From CALZJC01 sp041574955 (GTDB taxonomy: Bacteria; Acidobacteriota; Thermoanaerobaculia; Multivoradales; JAHEKO01), in assembly GCA_041574955.1 (NCBI GenBank), contig JBFGNS010000133.1, positions 1 to 11,549 of the forward strand: a DNA stretch of 11,549 nucleotides. The letters run 5' to 3'. Position numbers and translations under genes: made by a program. Below, piece after piece: positions 1 through 7,047 of the stretch. The notes beneath the pieces were generated by a model. It had not been told where the DNA came from, did no database searches, and was given only the letters and a program-made list of their open reading frames with translations. Numbering within the stretch: the first letter of the stretch is position 1; every line of letters begins with the position of its first letter.

Positions 1-1894
1 CGGCGAGCTCGCCCACCGGCCGCGCGCCGCGGTCCTCGCCGGTCCTCAGCCGCACCGCCACCGTGCCGGCCTCCTCCTCCTTGGCGCCCACCACCAGCAT
101 GTAGGGCACCTTCTGGAGCTGCGCCTCGCGGATGCGGTAGCCGAGCTTCTCGTTGCGCGCGTCGAGCTCGGTGCGCACGCCGGCCGCCGCCAGCTCGCGG
201 CGGACGCGCTCGCCGTAGGCGGTGAACTTCTCGGACACCGGCAGCACCACCGCCTGCACCGGCGCCAGCCAGACCGGGAAGGCGCCGGCGGTGTGCTCGA
301 CCAGGATGCCGATGAACCGCTCGATCGAGCCGAGCATGGCGCGGTGCAGCATGGTGGTGCGGTGATCCGCGCCGTCGGGCCCGACGTAGGTCAGGTCGAA
401 CCGCTCGGGGAACTGGTAGTCGAGCTGCACGGTGCCGAGCTGCCAGCTGCGGCCGATGGCGTCGGCCACCTGGAAGTCGATCTTGGGGCCGTAGAAGGCG
501 CCGTCGCCCTGGTTGATCTCGTAGTCGAGGCCGGCGGCGTCGAGCGACGACTGGAGCGCCGCCTCGGCGCGGTCCCACAGCTCGTCAGAGCCGAGCCTCT
601 TCTCGGGCCGTGTGGAGAGCTCGATCAGGATGTTCTCGAAGCCGAAGGTGTCGTAGATCTCGAGGATCATCTCGACCGCCGAACGCACCTCGTCCTCGAT
701 CTGCTCGGAGGTGCAGAAGACGTGGGCGTCGTCCTGGGCGAACGAGCGCACCCGCGTCAGTCCGGAGGTGACGCCGCTTCTCTCGTAGCGGTGGAGCCGG
801 CCGAAGTCGGCGTAGCGGATCGGCAGGTCGCGGTAGGAGCGCCGCCGAGTCTTGTAGATCAGGCAGTGGGTCGGGCAGTTCATCGGCTTGACCGCCATCG
901 ACCGCTCGTCGGCCTGGGTGAAGAACATGCTCTCGCGGTAGAAGTCGTAGTGGCCCGAGGTGTGCCACAGGTCGACGTCGAGGATCTGCGGCGTCACCAC
1001 CTCGCCGTAGCCGCGCCGTGTCTGGAGCTCGCGCACGTACTCGGTGAGCAGGGTGTAGACCAGCGCCCCCTTGGGGTGGAAGAACGGGCTGGCCGGGGCG
1101 TAGTCGTCGAAGCTGAACAGGTCGAGCTCCGGCCCCAGCCGGCGGTGGTCGCGGGCGCGCGCCTCCTCGAGCTGCTCCTCGTAGGCCTCGAGCTCCTGCT
1201 TGCTGGCGAAGGCGGTGCCGTAGATGCGCTGCAGCATCTCGTTCGACTCGTCGCCCTTCCAGTAGACGCCCGACGCCTCGAGCAGCTTGACCGCGCCGAT
1301 CTGGCCGAGCCGCTGGACGTGGGGGCCGCGGCACAGATCGGTGAACGGCCCGTCGCGGTAGACGGTGATCGTCTCGCCCTCGGGGATGTCGGCCAGCCGC
1401 TCGACCTTCAGGCTCTCACCCATGCCGCGAAACAGCTCGGCGGCCTCCTCGCGACTCATCTCGATGCGCTCGAACGCGTGGTCCTCGGCCACGATCTCGC
1501 GCATCTTGGCCTCGATCCGCTCGAGGTCCTCGGGAGTGAAGGCGCGCGGGAAGCGGAAGTCGTACTGGAACTTCTCCGAGTGATCGACGCGGCCGACGTC
1601 GATCTCGGTCTCCGGCCACAGCCGCTTGACGGCGTCGGCCAGCACGTGCTCGGCCGAGTGGCGGATGAACTCGCCGGCCTCGGGGTCGCGGCCGGTGAAC
1701 AGGCGGAAGCTGCCACCGCGGCCGAGCGGCTGGCGCAGATCCAGCTTGGCGCCGTCGAGCTCGGCGCCCACCGCGGCGCGCGCCAGCCCGGGCCCGATCG
1801 CCGCCGCCACCTCGAGCGGGGTGGTGCCCGGCGCCACCTCGCGCAGCGAGCCGTCGGGCAGCGTGAGCGGCAGCTTCTGGGCTGAATCGGACAT
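1..1894 (-). CDS. thrS: Threonyl-tRNA synthetase (3' end cut by window edge)
   Basis: Charges tRNA-Thr with threonine in the cytoplasm. About 631 residues are visible; the family is near 640, so only some 20 C-terminal residues are missing. Domain order is canonical: N-terminal TGS domain (about 1-67), editing domain with H79-x3-H83 and C188-RGP-H192, class II catalytic core, then the start of the anticodon-binding domain. The catalytic zinc ligands are all present: C340 (in MNCPTH), H391 (in QDDAHVFC) and H517 (in TMLHRAMLGS), each six residues after the E. coli positions. Motif 2 is seen as GRLHRYERSG. The ATG at 1894 is chosen because AGGAGG lies 8 nt upstream and the protein begins directly with the TGS domain. 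It lies 88 bp downstream of two tRNA-Val genes on the same strand with no obvious terminator between. In many bacteria infC-rpmI-rplT follow thrS; that side is outside the window. Confidence 0.98.
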   Translation of the reverse strand, partial: MSDSAQKLPLTLPDGSLREVAPGTTPLEVAAAIGPGLARAAVGAELDGAKLDLRQPLGRGGSFRLFTGRDPEAGEFIRHSAEHVLADAVKRLWPETEIDVGRVDHSEKFQYDFRFPRAFTPEDLERIEAKMREIVAEDHAFERIEMSREEAAELFRGMGESLKVERLADIPEGETITVYRDGPFTDLCRGPHVQRLGQIGAVKLLEASGVYWKGDESNEMLQRIYGTAFASKQELEAYEEQLEEARARDHRRLGPELDLFSFDDYAPASPFFHPKGALVYTLLTEYVRELQTRRGYGEVVTPQILDVDLWHTSGHYDFYRESMFFTQADERSMAVKPMNCPTHCLIYKTRRRSYRDLPIRYADFGRLHRYERSGVTSGLTRVRSFAQDDAHVFCTSEQIEDEVRSAVEMILEIYDTFGFENILIELSTRPEKRLGSDELWDRAEAALQSSLDAAGLDYEINQGDGAFYGPKIDFQVADAIGRSWQLGTVQLDYQFPERFDLTYVGPDGADHRTTMLHRAMLGSIERFIGILVEHTAGAFPVWLAPVQAVVLPVSEKFTAYGERVRRELAAAGVRTELDARNEKLGYRIREAQLQKVPYMLVVGAKEEEAGTVAVRLRTGEDRGARPVGELA

Positions 1895-1902
1895 ACCTCG
1901 AC

Positions 1903-1908
1903 CCTCCT
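1903..1908 (-). promoter_or_regulatory. Ribosome binding site of thrS
   Basis: AGGAGG on the minus strand, 8 nt from the thrS ATG. It is a perfect Shine-Dalgarno match and fixes the start codon. It contrasts with the plus-strand genes at 2309 and 3605, which show none. Confidence 0.85.
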
Positions 1909-1982
1909 GGGGCTCAGGCGCGAACGGCGACGGCTGGGCCGACGCTCAGAGCGCCCGCGGCGGCGTAGTAAGACGGGAGGCC

Positions 1983-2059
1983 TGGTAGGCGCTAGCGGAC
2001 TCGAACCGCTGACCTCTACCGTGTGAAGGTAGCGCTCTAACCAGCTGAGCTAAGCGCCT
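1983..2059 (-). tRNA. tRNA-Val, anticodon CAC
   Basis: Folds as a complete 77-nt cloverleaf with encoded CCA. The acceptor stem AGGCGCT pairs with AGCGCCT, and the discriminator is A73. The D-arm is GCTCAGCTGGTTAGAGC. The anticodon stem CTACC/GGTAG encloses loop TTCACAC, giving anticodon CAC at 2025-2023, which reads GUG. The T-arm is AGCGG TTCGAGT CCGCT. A35, C36 and A73 are the usual valine identity bases. It is almost identical to the upstream tRNA-Val(GAC) outside the acceptor end and anticodon arm, so the pair probably arose by duplication. It is the second gene of the tRNA pair, 38 nt after the first. Confidence 0.97.
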
Positions 2060-2077
2060 GTGCATTGCTTCCAGCGG

Positions 2078-2092
2078 GCCTCCTTGGGAGGC
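2078..2092 (-). other. Small hairpin between the two tRNA genes
   Basis: GCCTCC-CAA-GGAGGC (minus strand) is a perfect 6-bp stem with a 3-nt loop inside the 38-nt tRNA spacer. No T-run follows, so it is more likely a processing or spacer structure in a joint pre-tRNA than a terminator. Confidence 0.4.
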
Positions 2093-2097
2093 TCGAA

Positions 2098-2174
2098 TGG
2101 TAGGCCCGAGCGGACTTGAACCGCTGACCTCTACGATGTCAACGTAGCGCTCTAACCAGCTGAGCTACGGGCCT
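2098..2174 (-). tRNA. tRNA-Val, anticodon GAC
   Basis: A 77-nt cloverleaf with encoded CCA. The acceptor AGGCCCG pairs with CGGGCCT, and A73 is the discriminator. The anticodon stem CTACG/CGTAG encloses TTGACAT, giving anticodon GAC, which reads GUC and GUU. The T-arm is AGCGG TTCAAGT CCGCT. It is the first gene of the tandem valine pair and lies about 40 nt downstream of a good sigma-70-type promoter. Together the pair reads GUC, GUU and GUG, the valine codons expected to dominate in this GC-rich DNA; a UAC isoacceptor must lie elsewhere. Confidence 0.97.
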
Positions 2175-2181
2175 GGAGCTC

Positions 2182-2202
2182 GCGGCCGTGCCTCACGGCC
2201 GC
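2182..2202 (-). other. Strong hairpin in pre-tRNA leader
   Basis: GCGGCCGTG, loop of 3 (AGG on the transcript), CACGGCCGC: a perfect 9-bp GC-rich stem. It lies between the predicted transcription start (about 2209) and the mature 5' end of tRNA-Val(GAC) at 2174, ending 7 nt before the tRNA. It would sit immediately next to the RNase P cleavage site. It has no U-tract, so it does not look like an attenuator. Confidence 0.5.
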
Positions 2203-2215
2203 CCGCGACTCCAGG

Positions 2216-2244
2216 ACGCTAGCAAAGGGGTGTGGGAGGGTCAA
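2216..2244 (-). promoter_or_regulatory. Sigma-70-type promoter of the tRNA-Val pair
   Basis: On the minus strand, -35 TTGACC (2244-2239), an exact 17-nt spacer, and -10 TAGCGT (2221-2216). The -10 is preceded by TGC, so it also has an extended -10 TGn. The predicted start is near 2209, giving a leader of about 35 nt before the first tRNA. It may also serve thrS by read-through, because no terminator is visible between the tRNAs and thrS. Confidence 0.65.
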
Positions 2245-2296
2245 GGCGGCCGGCGAGCCGACCCGCTCTGCTCGCGCCGTCGCCGGCGGCGTTGGC

Positions 2297-2302
2297 TAGA
2301 CT
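2297..2302 (+). promoter_or_regulatory. Probable -10 box, leaderless start of the Nramp-like gene
   Basis: TAGACT lies 6 nt upstream of the ATG at 2309, so a start about 7 nt after the -10 would fall on the initiation codon itself. There is no Shine-Dalgarno match before the ATG, which fits a leaderless mRNA. No convincing -35 is seen at the 16-18 nt spacing. Confidence 0.4.
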
Positions 2303-2308
2303 GGCTCG

Positions 2309-3565
2309 ATGCGACCGGGCTGGCGGGGACGGCTGGCGGCTCTCGGGCCGGGGCTGCTGGTGGCGGCCACCGGGGTGGGGGCCGGTGACCTGGCGACGGC
2401 ATCGATCGTCGGCAGCAAGCTGGGGCCGGCGGTGCTGTGGGCGGTGGCGTTGGGGGCGTTCCTCAAGTTCGTGTTGAACGAGGGCCTGGCGCGCTGGCAG
2501 CTGGCCACCGGCGAGACCCTCGTAGCCGGCGCCGTGCGGCGGCTGGGGCGGCCGGTGGCGGCGCTGTTTCTGGTCTACCTGCTGGTGTGGAGCCTGGCCG
2601 TGGGCCGCGCGCTGGCCAGCGCCTGCGGTGTGACCGCGCACGCGCTGGCGCCGGTGTTCGACGACCCGGCCACCGGCAAGCTGGTGTGGGGCGCGCTGCA
2701 CGCGGTGGCCGGGATCGGCCTCGTGCTGGCCGGCGGCTACCGGTTGTTCGAGCGGGTGATGAGTGTGGCCATCGGGGTGATGTTCGTCACCGTGGTGGCG
2801 TGCGCGGCGCTGCTGAGGCCGGACGTCGCGGTGCTGGCGCGCGGCCTGGCGGTGCCCACGATCCCGGCGCTCGCCGCCGGCGGGCTGGGCTGGACGGTGG
2901 CGCTCCTGGGCGGCGTCGGCGGCACCGTGACGCTGCTCTGCTACGGCTACTGGATCCGCGAGGAGGGCCGCGAGGGGCCAGCAGCGCTCGGGCTGTGCCG
3001 GATCGACCTGGCCGCCGGCTACCTGATGACCGCGGTGTTCGGAATCGCCATGGTGATCGTCGGGTCGACGGTCGAGGTCACCGGCGGCGGCGCGACGCTG
3101 CTGGTCGAGCTCGGCGAGCGGCTGGGGGAGAGGCTGGGAGCGCCCGGCCGCTGGCTGTTCCTGGCCGGCGCCTGGGGCGCGGTGGCCTCCAGCCTGCTCG
3201 GGGTCTGGCAGTCGGTGCCGTACCTGTTCGCCGACCTCTGGCGGCTGCTCGCGTCGCCGGCGGCGAGCCGGGCCGGCGGCGAGCGCGTCGACGTGCGCGG
3301 CCTTCCCTACCGCGGCTTCCTGCTGGCGCTCGGCCTGCTGTCGATCGGCGGGCTGGGCGGTAGCTTCGTCCGCATCCAGCAGGTCTACGCCGTGCTCGGC
3401 GCCCTGTTCGTGCCGCTGCTGGCGCTGGCGCTGCTGGTGATGAACGGCCGGGCGACGTGGGTCGGTTCGGAGCACCGCAACCGCCCCGCCACCAGCCTGG
3501 TGCTGGCGCTGGCCGTCGGCCTGTTCCTGCTGTTCGGCTACCTCCAGTTGACCGCCGCCGGATGA
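2309..3565 (+). CDS. Nramp-superfamily membrane transporter lacking the canonical metal site
   Basis: A polytopic inner-membrane protein of 418 residues, the usual Nramp length. Eleven hydrophobic segments are visible, at roughly 13-33, 40-58, 83-104, 126-143, 149-170, 186-212, 233-256, 282-304, 335-352, 358-378 and 396-416. The start LGPGLLVAATGVGAGD resembles helix 1 of the Nramp fold. The proton-coupled Mn/Fe transporters of this superfamily carry DPGN in helix 1 and a Met-containing MPHN-type motif in helix 6. Here helix 1 reads GAGD (24-27), and helix 6 reads GGTVTLLCYGYW (204-215), followed by IREEG. The substrate is therefore unknown, and an MntH label would be misleading. ATG at 2309 is chosen because the conserved N-terminal helix follows at once. 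The gene stands alone, divergent from the tRNA genes and 39 bp before the next plus-strand gene, which has its own -10 candidate. I am confident of the superfamily and unsure of the role. Confidence 0.85.
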   Translation: MRPGWRGRLAALGPGLLVAATGVGAGDLATASIVGSKLGPAVLWAVALGAFLKFVLNEGLARWQLATGETLVAGAVRRLGRPVAALFLVYLLVWSLAVGRALASACGVTAHALAPVFDDPATGKLVWGALHAVAGIGLVLAGGYRLFERVMSVAIGVMFVTVVACAALLRPDVAVLARGLAVPTIPALAAGGLGWTVALLGGVGGTVTLLCYGYWIREEGREGPAALGLCRIDLAAGYLMTAVFGIAMVIVGSTVEVTGGGATLLVELGERLGERLGAPGRWLFLAGAWGAVASSLLGVWQSVPYLFADLWRLLASPAASRAGGERVDVRGLPYRGFLLALGLLSIGGLGGSFVRIQQVYAVLGALFVPLLALALLVMNGRATWVGSEHRNRPATSLVLALAVGLFLLFGYLQLTAAG

Positions 3566-3588
3566 GCCCGGGCGCCGCCGCCGGCTGC

Positions 3589-3594
3589 TAGCAT
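3589..3594 (+). promoter_or_regulatory. Probable extended -10 box of the CRTAC/TPR operon
   Basis: TAGCAT preceded by TGC (extended -10 form) ends 10 nt before the GTG at 3605. The predicted start (about 3601) leaves a leader of only a few nucleotides and no Shine-Dalgarno site. The sequence GCTAGC also forms the -10 of the tRNA promoter on the other strand. No clear -35 is seen. Confidence 0.4.
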
Positions 3595-3604
3595 CCCTCG
3601 GGCC

Positions 3605-5353
3605 GTGACTCGCCCCGCCACCCCGCCGTCGCGGCGCGCGCCGCGGCCTCTCGCCAGCCGGCTCGCCGCGGTCGCCGTCCTGACGGCTACGGTGGCGGTA
3701 CCGGCCGCCGGCGAAGGGCCGGCGTTCGTCGACCGCGCCGCCGAGCTGGGGGTCGACTTCGTGCACTTCAACGGCATGTCGGGCGAGCTGTACATGGTCG
3801 AGAACATGGGCGCCGGGGCGGGGCTGGTGGACTACGACGGCGACGGCGACCTCGACCTGTACCTGGTGCAGGGAGCGATGCTGGGGCCGGGCAAGACCAC
3901 CGCCGACGCCCTCGTCCCGCCGCGCCATCCCGAGCCGCTGAGCGACCGGCTGTACCGCAACGACCTGGCGGCCGGCCCCGACGGGCGGCCCGAGCCGCGC
4001 TTCGTGGACGTCACCGGCTCGAGCGGTCTCGCCGGCGCCACCGGCTACGGCATGGGCGTGGCCAGCGGCGACTACGACGGCGACGGCCTGGCCGACCTCT
4101 ACCTGACCAACTTCGGCCCCAACCAGCTGTGGCACAACACGGGCGACGGCCGCTTCCGCGACGTCACCGCCGAGGCCGGCGTCGACGACCCGCGCTGGAG
4201 CGTGCCGGCGTCGTTTCTCGACTACGACCTGGACGGCCTGCTCGACCTGTGGCTGGGCAACTACCTGGACTTCATCTTCGCCCGCCACAAGCCGTGCCCG
4301 GGCGAGGGCGGCCAGCCCGACTACTGCGGTCCGCTGGCCTACGGCCCTGAGACCGACCGGCTGTTCCGCAACCGGGGCGACGGCGGCTTCGAGGACGTCA
4401 CCCGCCGCGCCGGCCTGGCCGGCACGGCCGGCAACGCGCTCGGCGGTATCGCCGCCGACCTCGACGGCGACGGCCGGGTGGATCTCTACGTCGCCAACGA
4501 CATGAACGCCAACCGGCTGTGGATCAACCGTGGTGACGGCACCTTTGCCGACGAGGCGCTGCTGGCCGGCAGCGCGCTCGACTGGCAGGGCCAGCCGCAG
4601 GCCGGCATGGGGGTGGACGCCGGCGACTTCGACGCCGACGGCGACGAGGACCTGTTCGTCACCCACCTCAACGGCCAGACCAACACGCTGTACGTCAACG
4701 GCGGCGACGGCATCTTCCGCGACGCGACGCCAGGCAGCGGACTCGACGGCCCGAGCTGGAACCGCACCGGCTTCGGCACCCGCTGGCTCGACTACGACAA
4801 CGACGGCTGGCTCGACCTGCTGACCGCCAACGGTGCGGTGCGGGTCCTGCCCGAGCAGGCCGGCGACCCGCTGCCGCTCAAGCAGCCCAACCAGCTGTTC
4901 CGCAACCTCGGCGACGGCCGCTTCGCCGACGCGAGCGCCGCGGCCGGCGAGGAGTTTGCAAGGCTCGAAGCCAGCCGTGGCGCGGCCTTCGGCGACCTCG
5001 ACAACGACGGCGACATCGACGTGCTGATCTCGAACAACGCCGGACCGGCCCGGCTGCTGATGAACCTCGCCGGCGGACGGCGCGGCTGGCTGGGCGTCGC
5101 GCTGGCCGACGGCACGGGCAGCGGGCTGGGCAGCCGCGTGGCGGTCGTCCGCGCCGCCGGGCCGGTGCTGTGGCGCCGCGTTCACACCGACGGCAGCTAC
5201 GCCTCGGCCAGCGATCCGCGGCTGACGATCGGGCTGGGCGAGAGCGGCGGGCCGCTCGAGCTGAGCCTGGTGCGGCCGGGCGGCCGCACAACCGCGTGGG
5301 GCGGTCTGCCCGCCGGCCGCTATCTCAACCTGCCCGGGGGCGGCGGCCGGTGA
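3605..5353 (+). CDS. Secreted CRTAC1-type FG-GAP/VCBS protein, copy A
   Basis: A 582-residue exported protein. An Arg-rich N-terminus and hydrophobic core (about 19-35, ending VPAAG) form a signal peptide. The mature part is a repeat beta-propeller of the FG-GAP/VCBS type with seven DxDxDGxxD calcium-binding loops at 76-84, 156-164, 206-214, 285-293, 341-349, 396-404 and 464-472. Repeats end in LYRN/LFRN-GDGxFxDVT signatures. The C-terminus (about 495-575; DGSYASASDPRLTIGLG) matches the ASPIC/UnbV domain found at the end of CRTAC1-like proteins. C231 and C241 are the only cysteines and are probably a disulfide. The start is a GTG with no Shine-Dalgarno site but a -10 box just upstream; no start nearer the signal peptide fits. 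It is the first gene of a coupled operon with its paralogue and a TPR protein. Biochemical role unknown; binding or scaffolding at the cell surface or periplasm is the family-level guess. Confidence 0.9.
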   Translation: MTRPATPPSRRAPRPLASRLAAVAVLTATVAVPAAGEGPAFVDRAAELGVDFVHFNGMSGELYMVENMGAGAGLVDYDGDGDLDLYLVQGAMLGPGKTTADALVPPRHPEPLSDRLYRNDLAAGPDGRPEPRFVDVTGSSGLAGATGYGMGVASGDYDGDGLADLYLTNFGPNQLWHNTGDGRFRDVTAEAGVDDPRWSVPASFLDYDLDGLLDLWLGNYLDFIFARHKPCPGEGGQPDYCGPLAYGPETDRLFRNRGDGGFEDVTRRAGLAGTAGNALGGIAADLDGDGRVDLYVANDMNANRLWINRGDGTFADEALLAGSALDWQGQPQAGMGVDAGDFDADGDEDLFVTHLNGQTNTLYVNGGDGIFRDATPGSGLDGPSWNRTGFGTRWLDYDNDGWLDLLTANGAVRVLPEQAGDPLPLKQPNQLFRNLGDGRFADASAAAGEEFARLEASRGAAFGDLDNDGDIDVLISNNAGPARLLMNLAGGRRGWLGVALADGTGSGLGSRVAVVRAAGPVLWRRVHTDGSYASASDPRLTIGLGESGGPLELSLVRPGGRTTAWGGLPAGRYLNLPGGGGR

Positions 5354-7047
5354 CTGGCCGCGCCCCCGGCGGCCGCGCCGCTCCGCTCGTCGCGGCCCTC
5401 GCCGCCTGGCTGGCGGCGCCGCTCGCCGGCCAGCCGCCGTTCGTCGACGCCACCGCCGAGGCCGGGCTCGACTTCGTCCACTTCAACGGCATGTCGGGCG
5501 AGTTCTACTTCCCGGAGATGACCGGCGGCGGCGGCGCGCTGGTCGACTACGACAACGACGGCGACCTCGACCTGTTCCTGGTGCAGGGCACGATGCTCGG
5601 CCCCGGCAAGACCGCCGCCGACGCTATCTTCCCGCCGCCGGCCGGCGGCCCGCCCGGCGACCGTCTGTACCGCAACGATCTGGTGGCCGGCCCCGGCGGC
5701 GCCCCGGCGGCGCGCTTCGTCGACGTCACCGAGCGCGCCGGCATCGTGGAAGCGGGCTACGGCATGGGGGTGGCCGCCGGCGACTACGACGGCGACGGCT
5801 GGACCGACCTCTACGTCACCAACTTCGGCTCGAACGCGCTGTGGCGCAACCTCGGCGACGGCCGCTTCCGCGACGTCACCGCCGCCACCGGCAGCGACGA
5901 CCGCCGCTGGTCGGTGGCGGCCAGCTTCGCCGACTACGACGGCGACGGGCGGCTCGACCTGTTCGTCGCCAACTACGTCGACTTCAGCTTCGCGGTCCAC
6001 AAGATCTGCCCGCTGCCGACCGGCGAGCGCGACTACTGCGGGCCGCTGGCCTACGACCCGGTGCCCGACCGGCTGTTCCGCAACCGCGGCGACGGCGGCT
6101 TCGAGGACGTGTCGGCCGCCGCCGGCATCGCCGCCCAGGCCGGCGCCGCGCTCGGCCTGGTGGCGGCCGACCTCGACGGCGACCGGCGGACCGACTTCTA
6201 CGTCGCCAACGACGGCAGCGCCAACTTCCTGTGGCTCAACCAGGGTGACGGCACGTTCCGCGACGAGGCGCTGCTCGCCGGCAGCGCGTTCAACCGCGCC
6301 GGGCAGCCGGAGGCCAGCATGGGGGTGGCGGCCGCCGACTTCGACGGCGACGGCGACGAAGACCTGTTCATGGCCCACCTGACCGGCGAGACCAACACGC
6401 TCTACCGCAACGACGGCCGCGGCCTGTTCCGCGACGACACCGTGGCCAGCGGCCTCGGCTCGCCGAGCTGGACGATGACCGGCTTCGGCGTCGTGCCGCT
6501 CGACTACGACCGCGACGGCCGGCTCGACCTGCTGGTGGCCAACGGCGCGGTCAAGACCATCGAGGCGCTGGCTCGCCGGCGCGACCCGTACCCGCTGCAC
6601 CAGCCCAACCAGCTGTTCCGCAACCTCGACGGCATGAGCTTCGCCGACGTCACCGCCGGCGCCGGCGAGGCGTTCAGCCGCTCCGAGGTGAGCCGCGGCG
6701 TGGCGGTGGGCGACGTCGACCGCGACGGCGACCCCGACGCGGTGGTGGTCAACAACGCCGGCCCGGCTCGCCTGCTGCTCAACCGGGTGGCGGGTGGCGG
6801 CTGGCTGGGCGTGGCGCTGGCGGAGGGCGGGCGCGGCGCCTGGGGGGCGCGCGCCGAGCTCGCCGGCGATCCCCGCCAGTGGCGCCGGGTGGCCGCCGAC
6901 GGCGGCTTCGCCTCGGCCCACGATCCGTGGCCGCTGTTCGGCTTCGCCGGCGAGCCGCCCGCCCGGCTGCGGCTGCACTGGCCGGACGGGCGCCGCCGCG
7001 AGCTGCGCGTGCCGCCGGCCGGGCGGTACCTGGTGGTGGCGCGGTGA
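5350..7047 (+). CDS. Secreted CRTAC1-type FG-GAP/VCBS protein, copy B (tandem paralogue)
   Basis: A 565-residue paralogue of the preceding protein, colinear along its whole length. The GTG start is chosen because GTGA overlaps the upstream stop codon and is followed at once by a signal peptide (hydrophobic core about 11-27, ending PLAGQ). The frame stays open further upstream to an ATG at 5170, but that adds a basic 60-residue segment read out of frame within copy A. Calcium-type loops are at 66-74, 145-153, 195-203, 274-282, 330-338, 385-393 and 455-463. The fourth reads DLDGDRRTD and has lost the Gly, and the seventh reads DVDRDGDPD. Cysteines C220 and C230 match the copy A pair. The ASPIC/UnbV end keeps the typical LHWPDG (542-547), which copy A has changed to VRPGG. 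The overlap implies translation coupled to copy A. Function unknown. Confidence 0.9.
   Translation: MTGRAPGGRAAPLVAALAAWLAAPLAGQPPFVDATAEAGLDFVHFNGMSGEFYFPEMTGGGGALVDYDNDGDLDLFLVQGTMLGPGKTAADAIFPPPAGGPPGDRLYRNDLVAGPGGAPAARFVDVTERAGIVEAGYGMGVAAGDYDGDGWTDLYVTNFGSNALWRNLGDGRFRDVTAATGSDDRRWSVAASFADYDGDGRLDLFVANYVDFSFAVHKICPLPTGERDYCGPLAYDPVPDRLFRNRGDGGFEDVSAAAGIAAQAGAALGLVAADLDGDRRTDFYVANDGSANFLWLNQGDGTFRDEALLAGSAFNRAGQPEASMGVAAADFDGDGDEDLFMAHLTGETNTLYRNDGRGLFRDDTVASGLGSPSWTMTGFGVVPLDYDRDGRLDLLVANGAVKTIEALARRRDPYPLHQPNQLFRNLDGMSFADVTAGAGEAFSRSEVSRGVAVGDVDRDGDPDAVVVNNAGPARLLLNRVAGGGWLGVALAEGGRGAWGARAELAGDPRQWRRVAADGGFASAHDPWPLFGFAGEPPARLRLHWPDGRRRELRVPPAGRYLVVAR

Noticed and set aside
293..1885. 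530-codon open frame on the plus strand
   Set aside because: Antisense to thrS, which has every catalytic motif; the product resembles no family.
4291..4329. Haem-binding site in the CRTAC proteins
   Set aside because: The cysteines are ten residues apart, and no CxxCH motif occurs in either copy.
2219..5185. 988-codon open frame on the minus strand
   Set aside because: It lies antisense to the Nramp-like gene and copy A, and its product is low-complexity, rich in Gln, Arg, Ala, Val and His. Its VEVAVAVVV-like runs are the reverse reading of the DxDxDG repeats. Stop codons are simply rare in this GC-rich DNA.
5170..5349. Upstream extension of copy B to an ATG at 5170
   Set aside because: It would add a basic 60-residue segment ahead of a clear signal peptide and overlap copy A by 184 bp. 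GTG at 5350 fits the overlap and the signal peptide.
6879..7043. Upstream extension of the TPR protein
   Set aside because: It would add about 55 Arg/Ala-rich residues before a good signal peptide. The GTGA start at 7044 mirrors the previous junction.
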